A stretch of 5,722 nt of DNA from Gammaproteobacteria bacterium (GTDB lineage Bacteria > Pseudomonadota > Gammaproteobacteria > GCA-001735895). Each line of letters starts with the position of its first letter. Position 1 is the first letter of the stretch. The notes beneath the pieces are model-generated. The model ran no database searches. It was not told the origin of the DNA and was given only the letters and a program-made list of their open reading frames with translations. Position numbers and translations under genes: made by a program. The stretch covers positions 1 through 5,722 of the forward strand of contig JAOTUD010000224.1 of the NCBI GenBank assembly GCA_029864065.1, read 5' to 3'. Shown here piece by piece: positions 1 through 5,722 of the stretch.

Positions 1-49
1 GGCGAATTCCGAAACGATGCGCCAGTTGCGCGACAAACTGGAACAGTAG
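1..49 (+). CDS. 3' end of an unidentified gene (partial)
   Basis: Read from position 2, this stretch is an open frame of 15 codons ending in TAG at 47-49. It encodes a charged, helix-like tail (ANSETMRQLRDKLEQ). The Arg/Lys/Glu/Leu pattern is typical of the end of a real soluble or coiled-coil protein, and the sequence turns AT-rich just after the stop, as expected for an intergenic region. The rest of the gene lies left of the window, so no function can be given. The call is tentative because a frame this short can be open by chance, and another + frame is open to about position 108. Confidence 0.45.
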   Translation, partial: ANSETMRQLRDKLEQ

Positions 50-117
50 AATTCTATACAAACGAAGTAACTAAAGTGATCTGCAATTTCGCGACTAATT
101 CAAATTGAAACATTTAT

Positions 118-124
118 AAAAGGA
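118..124 (+). promoter_or_regulatory. Ribosome-binding site pointing to a start at 133
   Basis: AAAAGGA lies 8 nt before an ATG at 133-135, a near-ideal Shine-Dalgarno spacing. The in-frame ATG at 124 overlaps this site and is a poor candidate. No comparable site precedes the ATG at 199, where the nearest G-run is about 15 nt away. This places the ancestral start of the SGNH hydrolase at 133, upstream of an in-frame TAG. Confidence 0.6.
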
Positions 125-132
125 TGCTTGCG

Positions 133-198
133 ATGAAAATACCAGAAAAGTTCAAACGCTACCTGTTACACATTTAGCCGGGGCTCGTCATCGCATCG
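133..198 (+). other. Interrupted signal-peptide coding segment of the SGNH hydrolase
   Basis: This segment is in the same frame as the hydrolase beginning at 199. It reads MKIPEKFKRYLLHI, then TAG (175-177), then PGLVIAS, and runs on into MPAGNTFA. With the TAG read as any amino acid, the result is a textbook Sec signal peptide: a basic n-region (KIPEKFKR), a hydrophobic core (YLLHI-x-PGLVIASM) and a c-region ending in TFA before RQA. One transition from TGG (Trp) or CAG (Gln) would create the TAG. The segment therefore appears to be the genuine 5' end of the gene broken by a nonsense codon, unless the codon is a sequencing error or is suppressed. Confidence 0.6.
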
Positions 199-1356
199 AT
201 GCCGGCAGGAAACACCTTCGCCCGGCAGGCGGTGGTCGGCATCGGCGACAGTATCGGCGAAGGCGTGCAGGGCGCGGATGCCGCCTGGCAGACGCAGGCT
301 TACAGTTACCTCAACCTGTTGAATTATCAAATTGGCGGCGATTTGACCCTGCCTTATATCCAGTCGGGCCTTTTCGGAATGGTCGGTGATCCGGCCGGGC
401 GACAGCGCATATATCCGAACGACATGGCATCCAACGTGGCGGTTTCCGGCGCGACCGTGAATTCGCTGCTGTACCAGCGCGCCATCGCTCAAACCCAGGC
501 GCAAATCAGCAACGAAACCGAACTGGTTCTGTATCCCAGGCTGCAGACGCAAATGGAGTATGTCGAGTCAGCAAAACCTGTTGTCATACTATGCTGGATC
601 GGCAATAACGACGTGCTTTCGGCCGCGCTTGCTTTTGGCAATATGAACGCATCGCAACTGACCCCTGTGGCCGATTTCGAGCGAGATTATATCGCGATGA
701 CAGACCGGTTGGGTACGCTCGTCAGCAGCAATGGCAGCGCCGTTGTGTTCGCGAACATTCCAGACGTTACCAGTATCGGTTTCCTCGTCAACCGCGCCAA
801 CGCGGAAGCGATGACGGGGTTCCCGGTCCCCTTGCCCGACGGGCACTATACGTCGATTCTGGGCGTGCTGTTGATGAAATTCCTTGGCGACGCGAGCCTG
901 GTCAACGATCCGAATTTCGTGCTGGATAATACTGAGGTAACAGCCATCCGCGATCGCACCCAGGCATTTAACGACATAATCCAGCGAGAGGCCGATCGTA
1001 TCGGTATGCCCGTCGTCGATATCAATGCGAAATTTAACGAATACCTGGCCAATCCCCCGGTTTTTGCCGGCAGGCCCCTGACGAATACGATCCTCGGAGG
1101 ATTATTCAGCCTCGACGGTGTTCACCCGTCCAATATCGGGCATGCCCTGATTACGAATGAATTTATCAAGACCATCAACCAGGCTTTCAACGTGAATGTA
1201 CCGGAGTTCTCGCCCGATACCCTGAATTTCCTGTACTTGCTGGATCCGAGCATCGACAAGGACGGTGACGGCAAGGCTACGGGCCGCCTTGGCGTAGGGC
1301 TGATCGAAACGCTGGCCTTTCTGTTGGGCTTCACCGGGGATACCAACGATTTTTAA
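199..1356 (+). CDS. SGNH/GDSL-family hydrolase (lipase/esterase-like), probably missing its signal-peptide start
   Basis: The 385-residue frame carries the SGNH catalytic blocks. Block I is GIGDSIGEG with nucleophile Ser18 (codon 250-252). A block II-like Gly84 sits in AVSGATVNSL. Block III is GNND at residues 135-138, supplying the oxyanion Asn. Block V is DGVHPSNIGH with Asp306 and His309 completing the catalytic triad. Family members are mostly secreted or periplasmic esterases and lipases acting on acyl esters; the exact substrate cannot be read here. The C-terminal tail has an acidic DKDGDG cluster (Asp353, 355, 357) that could bind calcium, followed by a hydrophobic stretch. The ATG at 199 is only the first start after an in-frame TAG (175-177). 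It lacks a ribosome-binding site and falls inside what looks like the signal peptide, so the gene may be a recent pseudogene or may need readthrough. It converges on the T2SS operon and might encode a T2SS client (inference). Confidence 0.85.
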   Translation: MPAGNTFARQAVVGIGDSIGEGVQGADAAWQTQAYSYLNLLNYQIGGDLTLPYIQSGLFGMVGDPAGRQRIYPNDMASNVAVSGATVNSLLYQRAIAQTQAQISNETELVLYPRLQTQMEYVESAKPVVILCWIGNNDVLSAALAFGNMNASQLTPVADFERDYIAMTDRLGTLVSSNGSAVVFANIPDVTSIGFLVNRANAEAMTGFPVPLPDGHYTSILGVLLMKFLGDASLVNDPNFVLDNTEVTAIRDRTQAFNDIIQREADRIGMPVVDINAKFNEYLANPPVFAGRPLTNTILGGLFSLDGVHPSNIGHALITNEFIKTINQAFNVNVPEFSPDTLNFLYLLDPSIDKDGDGKATGRLGVGLIETLAFLLGFTGDTNDF

Positions 1357-1603
1357 CCCTGGTCGAGCGACACCCGGTCGATCCAGAACTTACCGGCAAC
1401 GCGTCACCGGTCAGATGGCCGGCCTTCCAGTCCACGCCTTTTCAGCCGCGGAGGCATCCGTATGTCAAAGCGCCTCGAAAACTACGATATCCGCATCCGG
1501 GTATTCCGCGCCGGTTACCGGATCGATAAGGCGGCAACCAATCATCGTATAGGTTCGGCTTAAAATTCGGTGTGAGCGCATTATTGCACCAAACGACCAC
1601 AGG
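1357..1603. other. Convergent intergenic region with two doubtful mini-ORFs
   Basis: This lies between the stop of the + strand hydrolase and the stop of - strand gspN. No tRNA, T-tailed terminator hairpin or known domain is visible. Two overlapping antisense short frames exist. The + strand frame at 1462-1563 (33 aa, beginning MSKRLENYDIRIRVF) has a strong GGAGG at 1450-1454, 7 nt before its ATG. The - strand frame at 1581-1465 (38 aa, ending DADIVVFEAL) has no clear ribosome-binding site but a protein-like composition and starts 22 nt after gspN. At most one is likely real, and neither is recognised. A small inverted repeat (ACCGG 1392-1396, CCGGT 1407-1411) lacks a T-run. Confidence 0.35.
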
Positions 1604-2374
1604 CTACCTGAACAATTGCCGCGTAACGTCCGGCGGCAGGCGCCCGGCCTGCTCGATGCGGTACTTGTTGTAGCCGGTGCTTTTCGCGACCAGGTTTAGC
1701 ACGCTCTTCACCTGCTGATCGATGCCGGTTTCCGACTCGATCCTGATATCGACGGTGTATAATCCCGTCGCGTCGACTTCGCCCTCGCCGTCGACATCCA
1801 GGCTCGCGTCCAGGTCGATCAGCTTGAAATCGTACTTTTGCGGATTACCGGTAAAATCCACCTGGTAATCGCCGATGTTGAGCTTGATGCCCGAATCGTC
1901 GAGCCCAAGGTCGCGCCAGATCAGCTTGCCATTTAAAGCGGTCGGCTTGCCGTCGATCACGGCCAGGTCGTCGATCAACAACTCCACCCGGCCAGCCGGC
2001 TGCACCGGCAGGTTGGGCAGGTACTTGACGATCTCGACAACCGGGTACTCGATCCTCGCCCCGCTAACCTCGGTGTCGCCGTTCAACAAATCGTAGGCGA
2101 CCTGGATCGTGCCCTGCTCGTAGGTGACGCGGTAGCAGACCTTCAGCAGCGGGATACACGACGGCAGGTAGCGATAATCGATGTCGCGCACCGGGAATTG
2201 GTTGACGCTGATTTCCTGCGCCTTGCCGCGAACGATGGTACCGTCGATGCCGACCAGCCGTACCGTGTCGGGAACCTTAACGTACGGCAGCACCTGCTGG
2301 ATCGGCAGGTTGAACAGCAGCGCGACCACCAGGCACAGCAGAAAGAACAGGGTGAACTTCCAGAGCCTGATCAT
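1604..2374 (-). CDS. gspN: Type II secretion system protein N (GspN)
   Basis: This 256-residue protein has a short cytoplasmic start (MIRLWKF), one membrane segment at about residues 8-23, then a periplasmic, beta-rich domain (for example IKLNIGDYQVDFTGN and LYTVDIRIES). This is the usual architecture and length of GspN, an accessory T2SS inner-membrane protein found in only some systems. Two Cys residues (73 and 80, in LPSCIPLLKVC) could form a periplasmic disulphide. Assignment rests on length, topology and its canonical place directly after gspM. Its ATG begins on the base following the gspM TAA stop, with no ribosome-binding site of its own, so translation is probably coupled. It is the last recognised gene of the operon; no terminator hairpin is evident after its TAG. 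Confidence 0.85.
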   Translation of the reverse strand: MIRLWKFTLFFLLCLVVALLFNLPIQQVLPYVKVPDTVRLVGIDGTIVRGKAQEISVNQFPVRDIDYRYLPSCIPLLKVCYRVTYEQGTIQVAYDLLNGDTEVSGARIEYPVVEIVKYLPNLPVQPAGRVELLIDDLAVIDGKPTALNGKLIWRDLGLDDSGIKLNIGDYQVDFTGNPQKYDFKLIDLDASLDVDGEGEVDATGLYTVDIRIESETGIDQQVKSVLNLVAKSTGYNKYRIEQAGRLPPDVTRQLFR

Positions 2375-2848
2375 TTAACGGCGCACGAGCACGAGGCTGC
2401 TGTCGACGATCCCGGGATTGTCTGCGGCCGAAATGCGCAGGTCCTTGACCTCGAGCCCGCTCGCATTGACCTGCGCGATGAAATTGACGAGGCGGTTGAA
2501 ATCGACCGCGTTGTAGCGAATCCGAATCTCGTCGGCGCCGATCGGCGACATTTGCGACAACTGCCCGGCCAGCCCCTGGCGGCGCACCGCCTGGTCGATG
2601 AAATTGGCGAGCGTGCCGCTGAATTCGCTGGTGCTGTCCGCCATTTCCGTGGCCGGCAGGCTCGCGATCGCGGAACGCATCCACACCAGGTCCACGCGCT
2701 GCTGCTCGATCGCCTCGCGCAGCGCCGCCGCGCGTTCCTGGTAGGGCTCGATGACGAAGGCATGCACGCCGAGTACGAGCACGACCAGCAACGCGATCAC
2801 GATGATCGCTCTTTCGCGCGGCGTGGCGCGTTCGAGCAGGCTAAGCAT
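2375..2848 (-). CDS. gspM: Type II secretion system protein M (GspM)
   Basis: This 157-residue bitopic inner-membrane protein has a short basic N-terminus (LLERATPRERA), a membrane helix at about residues 14-32, and a Glu/Arg/Gln-rich helical stalk (EPYQERAAALREAIEQQ). A small alpha/beta periplasmic domain from about residue 78 to the end matches the ferredoxin-like fold of GspM. The TPRER motif before the helix and the EPYQ..A start of the stalk are typical of the family. GspM binds and stabilises GspL in the assembly platform. The start overlaps the end of gspL by 8 nt, and AAGGGGG lies 5 nt before the ATG, inside gspL, which supports this start. The length is normal for the family. Confidence 0.92.
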   Translation of the reverse strand: MLSLLERATPRERAIIVIALLVVLVLGVHAFVIEPYQERAAALREAIEQQRVDLVWMRSAIASLPATEMADSTSEFSGTLANFIDQAVRRQGLAGQLSQMSPIGADEIRIRYNAVDFNRLVNFIAQVNASGLEVKDLRISAADNPGIVDSSLVLVRR

Positions 2849-4034
2849 CGCTGCCCCCTTCGAGCACCAGTCGTCCCGAACTCTTTTCCGGCTTGATATT
2901 GAGGCTTTCCAGCCTGGCGCTGACGCCGAGCTTGCGTACGCTCTCGAGCAGCGCCTCGATACTCTTCAACTGCGCGCTGCTGATGTCGAAGCTGAGCTGC
3001 CTGCCCTGGAAACCGATGCGCGTAATCTCGACATCGGGATAATTACTGCGCGCGTTGGTGAAATCGAGCAGCAGCTTCAGGAAACCCTGTTCACGCTCGC
3101 TCGCCTGCAACTGGCGCATGCGCTCTATCAACAGCTTCTTCAGGTTGTCGTTTGCGCTGGTGCCCTGCGGCAGGAAGGACTTGAGCAGCTCGTACTGCTG
3201 CTGCCTGATGCCGGCGAGCTCGTCCTCGAGTTCCTGCAATGCAACGGCCTTGTTATAGGCGCCAATGGCGAGCAGCGCCACGATTAACAGCCCAACCCAT
3301 TTCCACGTCTTCGCGAGGCCACGCCACACCGACGAGAGCTGGTAATCGCGCTGCTGCAGGTCGATGACGGGCGCATCGACAAATCCCGGTTTTACCGAAG
3401 CGAGCGCGTAGCGCTCGACCTCGTAGCCGTCGAGTTCGGGCGCGGCTTCGTCCGTGGCGCCATAAAAGCGGATCCTGTCGATTTCGACATCGCGCGTGAC
3501 GAGCTCGAGCATCGCCGGCAGCGCCTGCGCGTGGCATTTGAGCCCGCGGTAGGTGCCGTAGCGCAGCAGGCAACCGTCGTGGCCTTCGCTCAGCGACACG
3601 CCCTCCCCCGGCCACGGGCACAGGAAAATTTCGGGGATAATGCGCGACAGCCGCAGCCCGTGCCCCTGCGCCAGCGCGAGGCAGCGACCCATGATGGCGC
3701 GCGACACGACCGCGATCGAAACCGGGTTTTGCGAGGTATCGCCGAGCGCGAAGTGCTGCGACTCGATATCCTGCGCGAGCTGGTCTTCGACCTGGTATTC
3801 GATCGCGGCGAGCACCTGGCGGCCCGCCTTTTCCGGCAGCTCGATACTGGTCAGGTAAACGCATTGCTGCGGGATTACGATGATCACCGGGTGCGGGTTT
3901 TGCGACGCGATCACCGGCAGTTCGCCCTCCCCGGCCAGCTGCCAGTCGAGCGCGGCCGAGCCGTCGACCTCGTCGAAATTCGCCCAGCGAAAGTCGGCAA
4001 GCTCGTCGTCGGTGAACTGGATCAGCAGGCGCAT
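2841..4034 (-). CDS. gspL: Type II secretion system protein L (GspL)
   Basis: This 397-residue protein has the three GspL parts. First is a cytoplasmic actin-like domain (about 1-240) that in characterised systems docks the GspE ATPase. Second is a single membrane helix at about 246-260 (WVGLLIVALLAIGAY). Third is a periplasmic region with a coiled-coil linker (ALQELEDELAGIRQQQYELL) and a C-terminal ferredoxin-like domain (about 320-385). Conserved signatures include LPEKAGRQVLAAIEYQVEDQ with HFALG shortly after (residues 66-98), and IDLQQRDYQ just before the membrane segment, matching the usual NLLQG-like site. The length is normal. The ATG follows the gspK stop by 2 nt without a strong ribosome-binding site, implying coupling to gspK; the gene overlaps gspM by 8 nt. 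GspL links the ATPase to the pseudopilus platform. Confidence 0.95.
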   Translation of the reverse strand: MRLLIQFTDDELADFRWANFDEVDGSAALDWQLAGEGELPVIASQNPHPVIIVIPQQCVYLTSIELPEKAGRQVLAAIEYQVEDQLAQDIESQHFALGDTSQNPVSIAVVSRAIMGRCLALAQGHGLRLSRIIPEIFLCPWPGEGVSLSEGHDGCLLRYGTYRGLKCHAQALPAMLELVTRDVEIDRIRFYGATDEAAPELDGYEVERYALASVKPGFVDAPVIDLQQRDYQLSSVWRGLAKTWKWVGLLIVALLAIGAYNKAVALQELEDELAGIRQQQYELLKSFLPQGTSANDNLKKLLIERMRQLQASEREQGFLKLLLDFTNARSNYPDVEITRIGFQGRQLSFDISSAQLKSIEALLESVRKLGVSARLESLNIKPEKSSGRLVLEGGSDA

Positions 4035-4036
4035 GT

Positions 4037-4927
4037 TCAGTATTGTCCAAGGGTGCGGTTCAGCACCAGAGTCTTGCCCTTGTCGTCGCGATACACCAGC
4101 GAGGTCAGGTTGAACACCTGCTCGCCCTGCACGACCTGCCCGTGGGCGCGGAAGAAGCGCGTATCGACCGACAGGCCCTCGGTCTCGTAGGGCAGCTGCA
4201 GGCGTTCGATGAACTCCTCGATGCTTGCGTACGGATCGTTTTCGCGCTCCTCGATAAATTTTTTCACGTCGCCCTCTTCGCCCAGGCTCTGAAATATTGT
4301 TTCGGACATGGTATTCACGTTAAGTGTAGTCGGTGTCGGCAGCGCGGTGATGTGCGGTTCCAGTTTTTCGTAAATTTCCGGGGTGACGTTCTGCACCAGC
4401 CGCAACTCGCTGATGTCGACCATCGCGCGGTTGGCGACGCGGTAGGATTCGTAATTCTCTTCCATACCGTCCGGGTAGCGGATGTCGAAGTCCTTGTCGA
4501 TCCAGTCCATCAGGGCCGGGATGAAACGGTCGTCGACGCCGAGATTATCGCACAGACGCCTGAACCGGGTGACCTCGAGTTCCGATAACGGCAGCTGGTT
4601 GAGGTTGAACTTGGCCTGCTCATCCTCGAGGTAGCCGGTCAGGTAACCGCCCTCGATCGGCAGCCCGGGAATGCCGGCGGCCCAGTACTCGTCGAGGCTG
4701 TCGACCTCGGACTCCTCGCGGTCCTCGCGCAGGTAAATGCGCGCCCAGTCCTCGAGCCCGACCGCGTAGAGGCCGGCGCGATCCATCGTCTGGATGTGCC
4801 CGGTCTTGCGGATCGTGAACTTTTCCTCGTAGATGATGCTGACCGCGATCGTGGTCGCAATGGTCACGATCAGCATCGCCATCAGCAGCGCGAGGCCGCG
4901 TTGAGCGCGGATGCTAGAGCGCGCCAC
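4037..4927 (-). CDS. gspK: Type II secretion system minor pseudopilin K (GspK)
   Basis: This 296-residue minor pseudopilin has a class III prepilin signal RAQRG|LALLMAMLIVTIATTIAVS, with predicted cleavage by the prepilin peptidase after Gly11. The mature residue 5 is Met instead of Glu, which is the known GspK exception. Further family features are KFNLNQL (106-112), an acidic region DWIDKDFDIRYPDGMEENYE (141-160) corresponding to the metal-binding part of the alpha domain, and TLNVNT (201-206) with the following helical repeat. GspK caps the pseudopilus tip together with GspI and GspJ. The start is GTG at 4927, supported by GGAGGT (4938-4933) 5 nt upstream. It overlaps the end of gspJ by 14 nt, so expression is likely coupled. 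Confidence 0.95.
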   Translation of the reverse strand: MARSSIRAQRGLALLMAMLIVTIATTIAVSIIYEEKFTIRKTGHIQTMDRAGLYAVGLEDWARIYLREDREESEVDSLDEYWAAGIPGLPIEGGYLTGYLEDEQAKFNLNQLPLSELEVTRFRRLCDNLGVDDRFIPALMDWIDKDFDIRYPDGMEENYESYRVANRAMVDISELRLVQNVTPEIYEKLEPHITALPTPTTLNVNTMSETIFQSLGEEGDVKKFIEERENDPYASIEEFIERLQLPYETEGLSVDTRFFRAHGQVVQGEQVFNLTSLVYRDDKGKTLVLNRTLGQY

Positions 4928-5519
4928 CGGGCACCTCCAGGTAGCGCGTGATTTCGCCGAGGTCGGTGAGCTCCAGTGTAATCGCCAGCATGATCGGGGC
5001 GCCTTCGCTGTCGCCCGATTCGCCCGGCCAGTTGCGGATCGGCTGCCCGAGCCCGTTCAGAAAACCGACTTCCATCGATTCGACGTCGTCGAGCAGCTTG
5101 ACCTGGATCGGTTGCTCGCCGATGCCCTGGTCCAGCGAACGCCAGTGGCGGCGCAGCAGCTGCTTGTCGAGCACGAGGTACTGCACGCGTTGCAGCGTGC
5201 TGCGCGGCTGCGCCAGCAGGTTGCCCCAGCCGCTGCGGGTGAAGGTGATGACGTCGTCCTCGATCAGGATGTTCGCCTCCTCGTCGCCGTACTGGTTGCG
5301 AATCGCGCGCGGCGACACCTGGGTCCAGTCGCGGATGAAGTAAACCACCGCGAACTGCAGGTCCGACAGGCGATCGTTGGCGTCGGCGACGGCCTGGCCG
5401 GTGCGCGTCATCTGCCCGAGCCCGCCGAACGCGATGACCCCCATCAGCGCGAAGATCGACACCGCGATTACCATCTCGAACAGCGTGAATCCCGCCGCTT
5501 TGCTCCTTCGGTTACGCAT
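4914..5519 (-). CDS. gspJ: Type II secretion system minor pseudopilin J (GspJ)
   Basis: Starting at the ATG at 5519, the protein is 201 residues, the usual GspJ size. It begins with a class III prepilin leader, RNRRSKAAG|FTLFEMVIAVSIFALMGVIAF: basic leader, Gly10 at -1, Phe at +1, the essential Glu at +5, then the hydrophobic helix. The body shows the GspJ pattern, including a DLQFAVVYFIRDWTQ helix and strands such as VITFTRSGW and RVQYLVLD. GspJ is a pseudopilus-tip component that pairs with GspI and GspK. The frame stays open upstream to 5690, but that part translates repeat DNA (AGMT motifs) and would place a long extension before the leader, so 5519 is preferred. A GGGGAT that is itself part of a repeat unit lies 7 nt upstream and may act as a weak ribosome-binding site. 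Confidence 0.95.
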   Translation of the reverse strand: MRNRRSKAAGFTLFEMVIAVSIFALMGVIAFGGLGQMTRTGQAVADANDRLSDLQFAVVYFIRDWTQVSPRAIRNQYGDEEANILIEDDVITFTRSGWGNLLAQPRSTLQRVQYLVLDKQLLRRHWRSLDQGIGEQPIQVKLLDDVESMEVGFLNGLGQPIRNWPGESGDSEGAPIMLAITLELTDLGEITRYLEVPGGAL

Positions 5520-5520
5520 C

Positions 5521-5610
5521 CGAATTATCCCCGCGAAATGCCCGCCCCTTGAAGTCATCCCCGCGCAAGCCCCGGCTATTGACGTCATCCCCGCGAAAGC
5601 GGAGATCTCG
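5521..5610. repeat. Three degenerate 30-bp tandem repeat units with ATCCCCGCG core
   Basis: Three units at 5521-5550, 5551-5580 and 5581-5610 share ATCCCCGCG in exact 30-bp register (cores at 5527-5535, 5557-5565 and 5587-5595). Units two and three share the longer GTCATCCCCGCG. In unit three, ATCCCCGC-GAAA-GCGGAGAT (5587-5606) can form a hairpin with one mismatch and a GAAA loop. The first two units have lost the second arm. This core resembles the REP-like GTCATCCCCGCGAAAGCGGGGAT family common between genes in many proteobacteria. No transposase is present in the window. The block ends directly against the gspJ start codon. Confidence 0.75.
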
Positions 5611-5670
5611 CCGTCCTTCCACGCTGCTATTTCTGTGAACACATGTAACCCGCAGCTGCCGCTCCGCACA

Positions 5671-5719
5671 AGATCCCCGCCCCGGCTCAAGGCTGGGGGG
5701 AACCTTACGCGGGGATGAC
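5671..5719. repeat. Inverted copy of the ATCCCCGC palindromic repeat with nested hairpin
   Basis: ATCCCCGC at 5673-5680 pairs with GCGGGGAT at 5709-5716, forming an 8-bp outer stem. Inside it CCCCGGC (5680-5686) pairs with GGCTGGGG read as a stem at 5692-5698 (7 bp, one G-T wobble, loop TCAAG); the two stems share C5680, so they overlap by one base. CGCGGGGATGAC at 5708-5719 is an exact inverted copy of GTCATCCCCGCG in the tandem block at 5584-5595. This is probably a second, oppositely oriented member of the same repeat family carrying an insertion between its arms. No T-run follows on either strand, so a terminator call is not supported. Confidence 0.6.
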
Positions 5720-5722
5720 ATA

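Larger units (their letters stand above)
5520..5722. other. Repeat-filled non-coding region upstream of gspJ
   Basis: This is 203 bp with no recognisable coding sequence. On the - strand the gspJ frame is open to 5690 and another frame is open nearly throughout, but their translations are repetitive (RGDD and AGMT motifs), which is what the GTCATCCCCGCG repeats give when read as protein. The 3' end of gspI, which normally lies immediately upstream of gspJ, is not recognisable here. The unrepeated middle (about 5611-5670) shows no gene and no convincing sigma-70 promoter that I could identify by eye. Confidence 0.6.

Noticed and set aside
105..120. TTGAAA (105-110) and TATAAA (115-120) before the hydrolase look like -35 and -10 boxes.
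   Set aside because: The spacer is only 4 nt and TATAAA overlaps the ribosome-binding site, so they cannot form a normal sigma-70 promoter.
166..552. - strand open frame opposite the start of the hydrolase.
   Set aside because: It overlaps the SGNH block I coding sequence antisense and shows no recognisable domain or ribosome-binding site.
1392..1411. Inverted repeat ACCGG/CCGGT after the hydrolase as a terminator.
   Set aside because: The stem is 5 bp, the loop is 10 nt and there is no T-run on either strand.
2198..4588. Long + strand open frames opposite gspN-gspK (for example 2198-2896, 3531-4190 and 4043-4588).
   Set aside because: They are antisense shadows of well-supported T2SS genes in GC-rich DNA, with Arg/Asp/His-rich low-quality translations and no domain signal.
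4037..4927. Missing Glu at mature position 5 of the pseudopilin as a defect.
   Set aside because: GspK is the known pseudopilin that lacks this residue; the rest of the protein is full length and typical.
5521..5610. The periodic 30-bp units as a CRISPR array.
   Set aside because: Units abut without unique spacers of normal length, only the core is conserved, and no cas gene is present.

Overview
The window looks like a chromosomal segment from a GC-rich Gammaproteobacterium or close relative. The basis is a canonical type II secretion (T2SS) gene order with typical GspJ-K-L-M-N proteins, plus short GTCATCCCCGCG-type palindromic repeats of the kind scattered through many proteobacterial genomes. 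I cannot name a genus.

Layout from left to right: positions 1-49 hold what appears to be the 3' end of a + strand gene. Positions 133-1356 (+) hold an SGNH/GDSL-family hydrolase. Its apparent original start at 133 has a good ribosome-binding site and a signal-peptide-like N-terminus, but is separated from the catalytic body by an in-frame TAG at 175-177. The intact frame begins at 199. Positions 1357-1603 are a convergent intergenic stretch with only two doubtful, mutually antisense mini-ORFs. From 5519 down to 1604, on the - strand, runs a tightly packed operon segment gspJ-gspK-gspL-gspM-gspN. Its genes overlap or abut by -14, +2, -8 and 0 nt, so translational coupling is likely. Positions 5520-5722, upstream of gspJ, carry no recognisable gene. 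They hold a degenerate 30-bp tandem repeat and inverted copies of the same core.

The five T2SS proteins work together. GspJ and GspK are minor pseudopilins of the pseudopilus tip. GspL and GspM form the inner-membrane platform that links the pilus machinery to the GspE ATPase. GspN is an accessory bitopic protein. The SGNH hydrolase converges on this operon and looks secretory, so it could be a T2SS client, but nothing in the sequence proves that.

The T2SS genes are ordinary and I see no new defence or mobile system. The two points most worth checking are the amber codon inside the hydrolase signal peptide, and the repeat-filled gap where gspI would normally abut gspJ.
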